Assembly: GCA_964622455.1 (NCBI GenBank) | Contig: CAZUQP010000032.1 | Coordinates: 92,762 to 156,761 of the forward strand | Direction of reading: 5' to 3' | Source of the DNA: CAZUQP01 sp964622455 | GTDB taxonomy: Bacteria > Pseudomonadota > Gammaproteobacteria > DSM-16500 | DNA: 64,000 bases | Shown here: positions 9,113-18,190 of the stretch, piece after piece | Position numbering within the stretch: position 1 is the stretch's first letter | Layout: every line of letters starts with the position of its first letter | The notes under the pieces: generated by a model | Database searches by the model: none | What the model saw: only the letters and a program-made list of their open reading frames with translations | Told to the model about the DNA's origin: nothing | Program-made: the position numbers and the translations under genes

Positions 9113-9709
9113 ATGACGCGAACACAATTAATTAATGCCCTGTATCAAATTAAAGCCGTTAAATTTGGCCAGTTTAAATTAAAAAGCGGTAAAATCTCGC
9201 CTATTTATATTGATTTAAGACAAATTATTTCTTACCCCGATGTTTTACGAAGCGTTGCTAATGCGATTTGGCTCATGGTGCAAGAAATAAAATTTGATTT
9301 AATTTGTGGTGTTCCTTATACAGCACTCCCCGTTGCAACTTGTATTTCGCTGCAGCACAATATTCCAATGATCATGCGCCGCAAAGAAAAAAAATCTTAC
9401 GGCACTGAGCAGCAAATTGAAGGCGCTTTTCATCATGGACAAACTTGTTTAATCATAGAAGATCTCATTACAACCGGCAGCAGCATCATTGAAACTGCAG
9501 ATGATCTAGAGGCGCACGGTTTAAAAATAACAGATACTGCGTTACTCATTGATCGCGAACAAGGCGGCAAAGAAAATTTAGAGAAACGACATTATCGCGT
9601 ACATGCCGTTTTTACCTTATCTGAAATATTGCAAACATTAATGAAATCCGACCGAATCACTCAAGAAGAAGAGGTTCTCATCAAAAAACTTCTTCAGGAA
9701 CCCGTATAA
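9113..9709 (+). CDS. pyrE: Orotate phosphoribosyltransferase, animal UMP-synthase type
   Basis: This 198-residue enzyme converts orotate and PRPP to OMP in de novo pyrimidine synthesis. LKSGKISPIYIDLR, CGVPYTALPVAT, MRRKEKKSYGT and the PRPP loop LIIEDLITTGSS are all present, as is LIDREQGGKENL. These blocks resemble the N-terminal domain of animal UMP synthase more closely than enterobacterial PyrE, as judged from recalled sequences. The TAA at 9707-9709 is followed directly, in the same frame, by the ATG of the OMP decarboxylase gene. Together they look like a UMP synthase divided by one stop codon. The start ATG 9113 has a GGTGA site upstream. Confidence 0.93.
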   Translation: MTRTQLINALYQIKAVKFGQFKLKSGKISPIYIDLRQIISYPDVLRSVANAIWLMVQEIKFDLICGVPYTALPVATCISLQHNIPMIMRRKEKKSYGTEQQIEGAFHHGQTCLIIEDLITTGSSIIETADDLEAHGLKITDTALLIDREQGGKENLEKRHYRVHAVFTLSEILQTLMKSDRITQEEEVLIKKLLQEPV

Positions 9710-10483
9710 ATGCCCCGCTTAACTTATCAAAAAAGAATTGATTTTTGCAAAAATCCTTTGGCAAAAAAATTGCTACATTTAATCAGTGAAAAAAAAACAA
9801 ATCTTGCTTTATCTCTTGATGTAACCACTTCTGAAAAAATCATAGCACTTGCTGATCAATTAGGCCCTGAAATATGTGTTTTAAAAACGCATGTCGATAT
9901 TATTGAAGATTTCACCCCCGACCTTATAAAAACTTTAAAAAAACTCGCGCAACAACATAATTTTCTTATTTTTGAAGACAGAAAATTTGCAGATATCGGC
10001 CATACAGTGCAATTGCAATATGAAAAGGGCATTTATCATATTGCAGACTGGGCAGATATCGTCAATGCACATAGCCTGCCGGGCCCTGGCATTATTTCAG
10101 GGTTAGCTGAAATTGGACTGCCAAAACAGCGCGCGCTGTTATTGCTTGCTGAAATGAGTTCAACAGGAAATCTTTTTACTGAAGATTACAAACAAAAAAC
10201 ACGTCACCTCGCTGAACAATTTTCTGATTTTGTGATCGGTTTTATTGCGCAGCGAAAATTAACGGAACATCCAGGGTGGATTTATCTGACACCAGGCGTG
10301 CAATTTATTGAAAAAAAAGATGCTCACGGACAACAATATATCACACCTTCTGATGCTATTTTACAGCATGAAACCGATATTATTATTGTGGGACGAGGAA
10401 TTATCAAAGCAAAAGATCCACTGCAAGAAGCAAAACACTATCGTAACATAGCGTGGGATGCTTATTGCAAAGCGTGTGAGTGA
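9710..10483 (+). CDS. pyrF: Orotidine-5'-phosphate decarboxylase, eukaryotic (URA3/UMPS) type
   Basis: This 257-residue enzyme decarboxylates OMP to UMP. The active-site block reads IFEDRKFADIGHTV. Common bacterial PyrF has DLKFHDIPNT there, so this is the URA3/UMPS lineage. Other animal-like blocks are LALSLDVTT, LGPEICVLKTHVDI, WADIVNAHSLPGPG, LLLAEMSSTGN, LTPGVQF and DIIIVGRGII. The ATG abuts the stop codon of pyrE with no gap and in the same frame, so translation is likely coupled and a fused product could arise by read-through. The order OPRT then OMPDC matches animal and plant UMP synthase. The gene ends 4 bases from the convergent sseB-like gene. Confidence 0.95.
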   Translation: MPRLTYQKRIDFCKNPLAKKLLHLISEKKTNLALSLDVTTSEKIIALADQLGPEICVLKTHVDIIEDFTPDLIKTLKKLAQQHNFLIFEDRKFADIGHTVQLQYEKGIYHIADWADIVNAHSLPGPGIISGLAEIGLPKQRALLLLAEMSSTGNLFTEDYKQKTRHLAEQFSDFVIGFIAQRKLTEHPGWIYLTPGVQFIEKKDAHGQQYITPSDAILQHETDIIIVGRGIIKAKDPLQEAKHYRNIAWDAYCKACE

Positions 10484-10487
10484 GCGT

Positions 10488-10898
10488 TCATGGAATATCT
10501 CTTAACTGATCAGTACGCGCTACAATTTTTTTTAAATGTTTTATTTCATCCGGTGAAAATTCTTTATAAAAAGGAACTCCTTGGTTTAATACTAAAAAAA
10601 CATTTTCTCCGATCCCTTTTATTAAATCACTTCCTAATAATTCAACATATCCCATGTGAAGAAATTGCTCCCCCGCCCATTCAGTCAACCGTTCTAACGT
10701 ATCAAACACTAGCATAAAATAACGGCCGTCTATAGAAGCATACAAAGGACGAAAAGGCTCATCATCATTAGGCAACATTTCTCGTTTCGTAGGAAAAAAA
10801 AGAGAAGAACGTAATAAAGTCAGATAAACTTGATTAACATCTTCTTGTTTACCTTGGCTTGCGTATGCATGAGCAATCACTTCATCTAATTTCGTCAT
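10488..10898 (-). CDS. SseB-family protein
   Basis: The product is 136 residues from the ATG at 10898, chosen because AAAGG lies five bases upstream; a GTG two codons earlier is possible. The order of blocks fits the N-terminal SseB domain: LLRSSLFFPT, RPLYASIDGRYFMLVFDTLERL, then VFLVLNQGVPFYKEFSPDEIK. E. coli SseB is linked to sulfurtransferase activity, but the domain is widespread and its biochemical role is not settled. No signal peptide or membrane span is seen. It is convergent with pyrF and divergent from pckA. Confidence 0.7.
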   Translation of the reverse strand: MTKLDEVIAHAYASQGKQEDVNQVYLTLLRSSLFFPTKREMLPNDDEPFRPLYASIDGRYFMLVFDTLERLTEWAGEQFLHMGYVELLGSDLIKGIGENVFLVLNQGVPFYKEFSPDEIKHLKKIVARTDQLRDIP

Positions 10899-11030
10899 AA
10901 ACACCTTTGATTAAAAAACCGCTTCATTTTCCTCCGGTTTGCTTAATAGTCAAGCCTCAGGTAGTGTAAGTTACAAACATTAGGTACAATACGCATTTTT
11001 TAGAGGGCGCTAAAGCTTAGGAGAATATAA

Positions 11031-12596
11031 ATGACTGAAAAAGTAGCTGTTAAAAATAAAATCTATCTTAATTTATCCGCTCCCGAACTCGTTGATATAG
11101 CCCTTACCAGAAAAGAAGGAATACTTGCTTCAAACCGTGCATTAAATGTCACGACAGGCCCTCGCACTGGGCGCTCTCCTAAAGACCGCTTCATTGTAAA
11201 AGATGCGCTCACTGATAAAACAGTCGATTGGAACACGATTAATCAACCGATTAGCCAAGATGCATTTAATGCATTATGGAACCGCGCCGAAAATTATCTT
11301 GCTGAAAGAGATTGTTCGTTTGTTTCTTATCTTAAAGTAGGTGCGGAAGAAAAATTTGCTTTGACTGTTAAAGTGATGACTGAACTTGCTTGGCATAATC
11401 TTTTTACATTTGATCTTTTTATTCGTCCTGAAAAACCGATTACCACTGATCAACCGCATCAGTGGACTATTCTTTGTGTACCTAATTTAAAAACTGATCC
11501 CGAAAAAGACGGCGTTAACAGTGATGCCGCCGTCATTTTAAATTTTACGAAACGTGCAATTCTTATTTGCGGCACGCATTATGCAGGTGAAATGAAAAAA
11601 GCCATGTTTTCTGTGCTTAATTTTTTATTGCCTGATGCTGAAGTGTTACCCATGCACTGTGCGGCCAATGTCGGCAAAGAGGGTAAAACCGCATTATTTT
11701 TTGGATTATCAGGCACCGGTAAAACAACTCTTTCCGCAGATCCTGAACGTTATTTAATTGGTGATGATGAACACGGCTGGAGTAGCGACGGTGTTTTTAA
11801 TTTTGAAGGAGGGTGTTACGCAAAATGTATTGATTTATCCCGTGAGCGTGAACCTGTTATTTGGGATGCCATTCGAGAAACTGCCATCATGGAAAATGTG
11901 GTGCTTGATCCAAAAACCAAAACGCCCAATTATGCAGATGCGAGCTTAACTGAAAATACCCGCGCCGCTTATCCGCGTGAACATATTCCCTTGCGTGTTG
12001 ATGAAAATAAAGCAGGGCTGCCAAGCGCGGTACTGTTTTTAACATGCGATTTATACGGTGTATTACCGCCGGTTGCCCGCCTCACCAAAGAACAAGCGGC
12101 TTATTATTTTTTAAGTGGATACACAGCCCTCGTCGGCAGCACTGAAGTCGGTTCAGGTAAAGGAATTAAACAAACATTTAGCACTTGTTTTGGCGCACCT
12201 TTTTTTCCACGGCCCGCGACCGTATATGCTAATTTATTAATGAAACGCTTAGAACAATCCGATGCAGAAGTTTATCTGGTGAATACAGGTTGGACAGGCG
12301 GCGCTTATGGTAAAGGGGGGATGCGTTTTTCTATTCCAACCACCCGCACCATTGTCAGCGCTATTGTAAATGACGATCTGCGTCACGTGCCCTATGAAAC
12401 ATTGCCCGGATTTAAGTTAGCTATTCCAACCACTATCAAGGGCATTGATAGTCGCATATTAAATCCAATCAAAGCCTGGGCAGATCAAAATGCCCATGCG
12501 CAATTTGCCCGCGAATTAATGAGCAAATTTATAGAAAACTTTAAAAAATTCGATGTAAGCGATCTCATACGAAAAGCAGGGCCTCTCATTGAATAG
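11031..12596 (+). CDS. pckA: Phosphoenolpyruvate carboxykinase (ATP)
   Basis: This 521-residue gluconeogenic enzyme converts oxaloacetate and ATP to phosphoenolpyruvate, CO2 and ADP in the cytosol. The kinase P-loop is [13 protein letters not shown] (about residues 224-236), followed by the metal-binding [18 protein letters not shown] and TRAAYP are also diagnostic. Length is close to the roughly 530-540 residues of the bacterial ATP-type family. The start ATG 11031 has an AGGAG site 7-11 bases upstream. The yggS gene follows after 5 bases, so the two may be co-transcribed. Confidence 0.97.
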   Translation: MTEKVAVKNKIYLNLSAPELVDIALTRKEGILASNRALNVTTGPRTGRSPKDRFIVKDALTDKTVDWNTINQPISQDAFNALWNRAENYLAERDCSFVSYLKVGAEEKFALTVKVMTELAWHNLFTFDLFIRPEKPITTDQPHQWTILCVPNLKTDPEKDGVNSDAAVILNFTKRAILICGTHYAGEMKKAMFSVLNFLLPDAEVLPMHCAANVGKEGKTALFFGLSGTGKTTLSADPERYLIGDDEHGWSSDGVFNFEGGCYAKCIDLSREREPVIWDAIRETAIMENVVLDPKTKTPNYADASLTENTRAAYPREHIPLRVDENKAGLPSAVLFLTCDLYGVLPPVARLTKEQAAYYFLSGYTALVGSTEVGSGKGIKQTFSTCFGAPFFPRPATVYANLLMKRLEQSDAEVYLVNTGWTGGAYGKGGMRFSIPTTRTIVSAIVNDDLRHVPYETLPGFKLAIPTTIKGIDSRILNPIKAWADQNAHAQFARELMSKFIENFKKFDVSDLIRKAGPLIE

Positions 12597-12601
12597 CGCT
12601 T

Positions 12602-13285
12602 ATGATCACTATTCGAGATAACATTTTTTCGATCAAAAACAAAATTGAGGATTATGAGTCACGTTATCATAGGGCACCTCACTCAGTTACCTTACTTGCT
12701 GCGAGCAAAGGGCAATCGATTGAAAAAATCAAAGAGGCAGTCCTTGCCGGTCAAACTGCTTTTGGCGAAAATTATGTGCAAGAAGCACTGCCCAAAATCG
12801 AGGAACTCGCTAAAGCAAATTTGGGATGGCATTTCATCGGCCCAATACAACGCAATAAGACTAAAAAAATTGCTGAATATTTTTCTTGGGTACAAAGTGT
12901 CGATAACATCGAAATTGCTAAACGTTTAAACAATCAACGCCCCTCACATTTACCGGCCCTTAACATTTGTTTACAAATTAATGTCAGTGATGAAAAAACA
13001 AAAGCAGGGATTCCTCCTTCTGAAGCCTTATCTCTTGCAACAGATTGCGCTTCGCTGCCTAATTTAACATTACGTGGATTAATGTGCATTCCTGAACCTA
13101 AAAATTCTTTTTCTGCCCAAAAAGCAGAATTACACAAATTACGTATTATTTTTGACAACTTAAATAAAAACGGATTTAAATTAGACACATTGTCGATGGG
13201 GATGTCCGATGATATGGAAGCAGCCGTAGCAGAAGGCGCGACATTAGTCAGAATAGGTACAGCCATTTTCGGTCAGCGCATTTGA
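12602..13285 (+). CDS. yggS: YggS/PROSC-family pyridoxal phosphate homeostasis protein
   Basis: This 227-residue PLP-binding protein has a single alanine-racemase-like barrel. The PLP lysine lies in LLAASKGQS (about residue 36), followed by AFGENYVQEA, WHFIGPIQRNK, LMCIPE, and the phosphate-binding SMGMSDDMEAAV and VRIGTAIFG. The family buffers free PLP and affects amino acid pools rather than catalysing a known reaction. It starts the common gammaproteobacterial series yggS, proC, yggT, rdgB, here interrupted by a DUF4015 gene. Confidence 0.95.
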   Translation: MITIRDNIFSIKNKIEDYESRYHRAPHSVTLLAASKGQSIEKIKEAVLAGQTAFGENYVQEALPKIEELAKANLGWHFIGPIQRNKTKKIAEYFSWVQSVDNIEIAKRLNNQRPSHLPALNICLQINVSDEKTKAGIPPSEALSLATDCASLPNLTLRGLMCIPEPKNSFSAQKAELHKLRIIFDNLNKNGFKLDTLSMGMSDDMEAAVAEGATLVRIGTAIFGQRI

Positions 13286-13368
13286 ACCAGTATATCACGA
13301 AATACCGTTCTCTTGATGGGCTACAATAAAACCATCAGCCATGGAAACGCTAACGTGAGGTTACCATC

Positions 13369-14256
13369 ATGCAGAACAACCGTTATATTAAATTGGGACT
13401 TCTGATTTGGCTCACCCTTCAATTGCTGGTCTGGATAAGCCCCGTACACGCCGCTATGACCAAAGGAATTTATATTACGCAAGCAAACCTTGAAGATACC
13501 GATTACATTAAATATCTTTTAAAACGCGCGAAAGCCGTGGGCATTAATACCTTCGTTGTAGACTTAGAGATCCCGTCCAAAAAATATGCGCAGAATATTG
13601 GCTTATTGAAGGCCAATCATATTATTTATGTTGCAAGAATTACGGTTTACCCTGGGGGCGGCACACCCGCACAAGTTGCCTCTGAAAGTTACCGCGAAAA
13701 AAAATATCGCTTAGTCAAAGCAGCATTGGATTATGGCGCAGAACAAATTCAGCTGGACTATATTCGTTACAATACGTTACAACCCGCATCCTCTCAACAC
13801 GCTATCAACATTTATAACGTGATTCAATGGTATAAAGACCGCTTACACAATACCCCGTTACAAATCGATGTATTTGGAATTTCTAGTTTTGGCGAAGAAA
13901 AACATATTGGCCAAAGTATTAAACTCATTGCAAAAGTTGCAGATGTCATATGTCCGATGGTCTATCCTTCTCACTATCAGCCATTCCCCAAACATTTCGC
14001 GACCCCTTACGAAACAGTTTATGATTCACTAATTTCTATCAAAGAACAATTTGATGATGATTTACCGTTTAAGTTATACCCCTACATTGAGTTATCGAAT
14101 TACCATTACCCGCTTTCACACGAGAAAAAATTAAAATATATTTATTCTCAGATTAAGGCCGTGCAAGATGCGGGGGCCGATGGTTGGTACGCATGGAGCC
14201 CGCAGAATAAATACGATAATTTGTTTCAAGTCTTAGAGTCTTATCCCGTCAAGTAA
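13369..14256 (+). CDS. Exported putative glycoside hydrolase (DUF4015)
   Basis: This is a 295-residue protein with an N-terminal signal peptide (about residues 1-29, ending in PVHAA). The rest fits the DUF4015 (alpha/beta barrel, glycosidase-like) family: KGIYITQANL, VVDLEIPSKKYA, the barrel-strand motif QIQLDYIRYN, then DVFGISSFG, VICPMVYPSHY and ADGWYAWSPQN. The Asp in LDYIR and the MVYPSHY segment are the usual candidates for catalytic or substrate-contact residues. It is probably periplasmic or secreted. The substrate is unknown, and it sits between yggS and proC. Confidence 0.8.
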   Translation: MQNNRYIKLGLLIWLTLQLLVWISPVHAAMTKGIYITQANLEDTDYIKYLLKRAKAVGINTFVVDLEIPSKKYAQNIGLLKANHIIYVARITVYPGGGTPAQVASESYREKKYRLVKAALDYGAEQIQLDYIRYNTLQPASSQHAINIYNVIQWYKDRLHNTPLQIDVFGISSFGEEKHIGQSIKLIAKVADVICPMVYPSHYQPFPKHFATPYETVYDSLISIKEQFDDDLPFKLYPYIELSNYHYPLSHEKKLKYIYSQIKAVQDAGADGWYAWSPQNKYDNLFQVLESYPVK

Positions 14257-14312
14257 TTGCCGCTATTTTGTGATATGATGCGCTTTAAAATTAAAGTAGA
14301 GATGCGCTAACT

Positions 14313-15134
14313 ATGAATACCGCCACGATTGCCATCCTTGGCGCTGGAAACATGGGAACAAGCTTATTAAGCGGATTAATTGCAACCGGTTTATCGCCTG
14401 CTAAGTTGTGGGTCACTGATCCTGACCTTCAAAAATTACACGCCTTGCAACAGCAATTTAATGTACAAATTACCCAAGCCAATGAAGAAGCCGCGAAAAA
14501 GGCCGATGTCATCATCTTTGCAGTGAAACCTCAAATCATTGCCAATGTTGCAAAATCATTAAGTCATATCGTGCAAAAACAAAAACCGCTCATTATTTCG
14601 ATTGCAGCCGGTATCCCAGAAAAAAGCTTAGAACAGTGGCTAGGCAACCAAGCAGCCATTGTACGCACCATGCCAAATACGCCTGCGCTTATTTCAGCCG
14701 GCGCAACTGCACTCCATGCGAATAACAACGTCTCCTCAACACAACATAATCTTGCTGAATCAATTTTACGAGCTGTTGGGATTACTGTTTGGCTTCCTAA
14801 AGAAAAAGACATGGATGCAGTCACCGCATTATCAGGCTCAGGCCCTGCTTATTTCTTTTTGGTGATTGAAGCATTACAAAAAGCAGGACAAAAATTAGGG
14901 TTACCGGAAGAAACAGCACGTTTGCTGACTTTACAAACCGCTTTAGGCGCGGCGCGTATGGCGCTTGAAAGTAATCTCTCCGTCGCTGAATTAAGAGAAC
15001 GCGTCACCTCCAAAGGTGGCACAACAGAAGCAGCTCTTGCCGTATTTGAAAAAGGGCACATCCGCGATTTATTTACTGAAGCCTTGCATGCTGCAAAAAC
15101 TCGTTCTGAAGAATTATCGCGTACCATGCTATAG
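14313..15134 (+). CDS. proC: Pyrroline-5-carboxylate reductase
   Basis: This 273-residue enzyme catalyses the last step of proline synthesis, reducing 1-pyrroline-5-carboxylate with NAD(P)H. The N-terminal Rossmann motif is ILGAGNMGTSL. AVKPQII, RTMPNTPALISAGA, LSGSGPAYFF and the family signature around RVTSKGGTTEAAL are all present. Length is normal. It precedes yggT by 12 bases, as in many gammaproteobacteria. Confidence 0.97.
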   Translation: MNTATIAILGAGNMGTSLLSGLIATGLSPAKLWVTDPDLQKLHALQQQFNVQITQANEEAAKKADVIIFAVKPQIIANVAKSLSHIVQKQKPLIISIAAGIPEKSLEQWLGNQAAIVRTMPNTPALISAGATALHANNNVSSTQHNLAESILRAVGITVWLPKEKDMDAVTALSGSGPAYFFLVIEALQKAGQKLGLPEETARLLTLQTALGAARMALESNLSVAELRERVTSKGGTTEAALAVFEKGHIRDLFTEALHAAKTRSEELSRTML

Positions 15135-15146
15135 AGGATTCACATC

Positions 15147-15680
15147 ATGAATACATTGAATAATGCGGGATTATTTTTAATTAATACTCTTTTCAATTTA
15201 TATTTATTTGTTTTGACGATTCGCTTTATTCTCGCCTACGCGCGCGCAAATTACTTCAATCCTATCACTCAATTAATCGTAAAAATAACACAGCCTTTGG
15301 TGGCTCCCGTGCGCCGTCTCATTCCTAATTATCGCAATATTGAATTAGCAACACTTATCTGGATTATTATTTTTGAAATCGTTAAGATTTTAATCTTAAT
15401 TGCGCTCACCATCAGAATTTTTTCAACGGTTGAAATTATCTGGCTAGTGTCGAGTGATACCTTAAAACTTTTTTTAAGCACTTTTTTTTACGCCATTTTG
15501 TTCCGCGCTCTTTTAAGTTGGTTTCAACCTGGTTATTCACCTGCAGGACAGCTGCTTGAACAAGTTACCGCGCCCATTATGCATCCTTTGCAGCGATTAA
15601 TTCCGCCGATCAGTGGAATTGATATTACCCCAATCCCTGCTTTGATTATTTTACAATTACTGATTATTTTACTGCCTTAA
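15147..15680 (+). CDS. yggT: YggT-family membrane protein
   Basis: This 177-residue integral membrane protein is built of two YGGT repeats. Each repeat has a hydrophobic hairpin followed by a P-[LM]-x2-x-RxLIP segment: PLVAPVRRLIPNYRN in the first half and PIMHPLQRLIPPISG in the second. About four membrane spans are predicted. The family has been tied to osmotic tolerance and cell-division-linked membrane processes, but its activity is not defined. It is followed by rdgB after 10 bases. Confidence 0.93.
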   Translation: MNTLNNAGLFLINTLFNLYLFVLTIRFILAYARANYFNPITQLIVKITQPLVAPVRRLIPNYRNIELATLIWIIIFEIVKILILIALTIRIFSTVEIIWLVSSDTLKLFLSTFFYAILFRALLSWFQPGYSPAGQLLEQVTAPIMHPLQRLIPPISGIDITPIPALIILQLLIILLP

Positions 15681-15690
15681 GAGTTTTAAT

Positions 15691-16296
15691 ATGAAAAATA
15701 AAATTATTTTTGCAAGCAACAACGCCGGCAAAATAACTGAACTGCAATCACTGCTGAAGCCATTTCATTATGAAATTATTCCGCAATCACTTTTAGGTAT
15801 TCCTGAAATTGAAGAAACAGGATTAACTTTTGTTGAAAATGCTATTTTAAAAGCACGACATGCTTGTCAATTAAGCGAAAAACCAGCTATTGCTGATGAT
15901 TCAGGTCTCGTCGTGCAGGCACTTGATGGTGCACCTGGTATTTATTCCGCTCGTTATGCGGGTAAAAAAGCGGATGCTGCTGCTAACAATAAAAAATTAT
16001 TAACGGAGATGGCCGATGTCCCCAAAGAAGAACGGCAGGCACATTTTCATTGTGCGCTTGTTTACCTGCAGCACGCGGAAGATCCCGCTCCTCTCATTTG
16101 CGAAGGCATTTGGAACGGCTTTATTTTGAATGATCCCATTGGAATTCATGGATTTGGTTATGATCCTTTATTTTATGATATCAATGAAATGTGCAGCGCT
16201 GCAGAATTTCCTTTAGAAAAGAAAAATAAAATCAGCCATCGTGCTCACGCGTTACGCGCACTGATGACAAAATTAAACGCGACACAAAACGGATAA
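15691..16296 (+). CDS. rdgB: dITP/XTP pyrophosphatase (HAM1/RdgB)
   Basis: This 201-residue house-cleaning enzyme hydrolyses dITP, ITP and XTP to monophosphates, keeping deaminated purines out of nucleic acids. The Ham1 signature SNNAGKITEL at the N-terminus, IADDSGLVV, GIYSARYAG, and the C-terminal FGYDPLFY and ISHRAHALRAL are all visible. Length is normal. The ABC ATPase gene begins 4 bases after its stop. Confidence 0.97.
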   Translation: MKNKIIFASNNAGKITELQSLLKPFHYEIIPQSLLGIPEIEETGLTFVENAILKARHACQLSEKPAIADDSGLVVQALDGAPGIYSARYAGKKADAAANNKKLLTEMADVPKEERQAHFHCALVYLQHAEDPAPLICEGIWNGFILNDPIGIHGFGYDPLFYDINEMCSAAEFPLEKKNKISHRAHALRALMTKLNATQNG

Positions 16297-16300
16297 ATTC

Positions 16301-17224
16301 ATGGTCGCATTGATCGTTGAAAATCTTAAAAAAACCTATGCTAATGGTTTGGTGGCCTTAAAAGAAATTAATTTAAAAGTGGCTGAAGGCGATTTTTTTG
16401 CACTGTTAGGACAAAATGGTGCGGGCAAATCAACAACCATCGGCATTCTTTGTTCTCTCGTCAATAAAACATCTGGACGGGTCTCTATGTTCGGCCATGA
16501 TATTGACATTGAGCTTGAAGCCGCAAAATCCTGCATAGGGGTTGTTCCGCAAGAATTTAATTTCAATCCTTTTGAAAAAATTTTGCAAATTATTATTAAT
16601 CAAGCGGGATATTACGGCATTCCCTATCGAGTTGCTTATCCACGCGCTGAAAAATATTTAAAAAAACTAGGACTCTGGGAAAAACGCACCCAAATTGCAT
16701 TGCGTTTATCGGGCGGCATGAAAAGACGTTTGATGATTGCGCGCGCACTCATCAACGAACCTAAATTATTAATTTTGGATGAGCCGACCGCAGGTGTTGA
16801 TATTGAATTACGCCACAGCTTGTGGGAATTTTTAGCTGAACTTAACCAAAAAGGCACAACGATTATTTTAACTACCCATTATTTGGAAGAAGCAGAACAC
16901 TTGTGCAAGCATGTCGCCATTATTGATCATGGTGAAATCATTGAGCATGCTGACATGAAATCATTAATTAACCGTCTGCATATTCAAACACTCATCTTAG
17001 ATATATCAGAGCCCATCGATCATCCGCCGCTTCTTGCAGATTATCCGTATCGTTTATTGGATAAAACAACACTTGAAGTTGAACTTCGAAAAACACAATC
17101 GTTAAATTTACTTTTTCAAAAATTGACGGAGCAGGGCATTCGTGTTATCGGCATGCGCAATAAAACCAATCGATTAGAAGAATTATTTGTTCGTCTTATC
17201 ACGGAAAACAAGGCAAAAAAATGA
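16301..17224 (+). CDS. yadG: ABC transporter ATP-binding protein (YadG type)
   Basis: This 307-residue ABC ATPase has Walker A GQNGAGKSTT, a Q-loop in VVPQEFNFNPFE, signature LSGGMKRRLM, Walker B LLILDEPTAGVD and the switch His in TTHYLEEAE. The C-terminal 80 residues are the usual accessory region of DrrA/YadG-type exporters. It overlaps the permease gene by four bases (ATGA), so the two form one export unit. The substrate is unknown. YadGH-like pairs are usually grouped with drug or polysaccharide exporters. Confidence 0.9.
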   Translation: MVALIVENLKKTYANGLVALKEINLKVAEGDFFALLGQNGAGKSTTIGILCSLVNKTSGRVSMFGHDIDIELEAAKSCIGVVPQEFNFNPFEKILQIIINQAGYYGIPYRVAYPRAEKYLKKLGLWEKRTQIALRLSGGMKRRLMIARALINEPKLLILDEPTAGVDIELRHSLWEFLAELNQKGTTIILTTHYLEEAEHLCKHVAIIDHGEIIEHADMKSLINRLHIQTLILDISEPIDHPPLLADYPYRLLDKTTLEVELRKTQSLNLLFQKLTEQGIRVIGMRNKTNRLEELFVRLITENKAKK

Positions 17225-17988
17225 AAAAAAATTGGGTTGCATTACAAACTATTTTAGTAAAAGAAATGACGCGCTTTTTGCGTATTTGGTCACAAACACT
17301 TTTACCGCCTGTGATCACCATGTCATTATATTTTATCATTTTCGGCAAATTAATTGGTTCACAAATCAAAGCCATTGATGGCTATACTTACATGCAATAC
17401 ATTGTGCCAGGGCTCACGATGATGGCCATTATGACAAATGCTTATGCGAATACATCTGCCTCTTTTTTTGGCGCGAAATTCAGTAAAAGTATAGAAGAAA
17501 TGTTAGTCTCCTCCATGCCAAGCTATGTTATTTTGTTAGGCTACGTGGTAGGCGGTGCTTTGCGCGGTCTATTGGTAGGCTTTATTGTGATTCTCATTTC
17601 TTTACTATTTACTCATATACACATCCATCATATTGGGATCGTACTCTCCATGGCATTTTTATCCGCTATGTTGTTTTCGTTAGGAGGGTTAATCAATGGT
17701 ATTTTTGCCAAAAAATTTGATGATGTTTCATTTGTTCCGACTTTTATTCTGACCCCTCTAACTTATTTAGGAGGTGTTTTTTATTCCATTAAACAACTCC
17801 CGCCTTTCTGGCAAAAAATTTCTATTTTTAATCCCATCCTCGATATTGTTGATACTTTTAGATACGGCATGTTAGGTACATCAGATATTAATATTTATCT
17901 GGGTTTCTTATTAGTCAGCGTTTTATTTATTTTGTTATTGGTGAGCTGCCTTAAGTTGTTAGAAAAAGGAACAGGATTAAGGACATAG
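17221..17988 (+). CDS. yadH: ABC-2 type transporter permease (YadH type)
   Basis: This 255-residue ABC-2 permease has six hydrophobic spans and the family segment FDDVSFVPTFILTPLTYLGG near residues 165-185. It is paired with the preceding ATPase through a four-base overlap. The stop codon TAG (17986-17988) lies inside the left terminal repeat of an inserted 133-bp element. Without the element and one TA, the gene would read ACA TAA, so the reading frame was preserved by the insertion. Confidence 0.9.
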   Translation: MKKNWVALQTILVKEMTRFLRIWSQTLLPPVITMSLYFIIFGKLIGSQIKAIDGYTYMQYIVPGLTMMAIMTNAYANTSASFFGAKFSKSIEEMLVSSMPSYVILLGYVVGGALRGLLVGFIVILISLLFTHIHIHHIGIVLSMAFLSAMLFSLGGLINGIFAKKFDDVSFVPTFILTPLTYLGGVFYSIKQLPPFWQKISIFNPILDIVDTFRYGMLGTSDINIYLGFLLVSVLFILLLVSCLKLLEKGTGLRT

Positions 17989-18118
17989 AGTCTGTTGACC
18001 ATTGAAATTTTTTAATCATTTTAGCGTCAAACACGCTCTCCTTGATCGGGTTTGACTCGGAAAAACATCCTGTTTTTTCGTAAAATGATTAAAAAATTTC
18101 AATGGTCAACAGACTCTA
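17986..18118. repeat. MITE-like element with 38-bp perfect terminal inverted repeats
   Basis: Bases 17986-18023 and 18081-18118 are perfect inverted copies (38 bp each, including an outer TA), flanking a 57-base centre. The centre has smaller inverted repeats (GTCAAAC/GTTTGAC and a CGGAAAAACA/TGTTTTTTCG pair). It has no coding capacity. The outer TA at both ends suggests a TA target-site duplication, as made by IS630-like and some IS5-like elements. The last 38 bases of the window repeat the left arm with two differences. Confidence 0.85.
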
Positions 18119-18190
18119 AATTTCATCTGCAAAAAATATAGATTTATGCTATCTTTTTGATAAATCACTTTTAAAGGACAGGAATACAGC

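Noticed and set aside
12934..13266. 110-codon open frame opposite yggS
   Set aside because: It lies wholly within a clear coding gene on the other strand, and its composition mirrors that gene.
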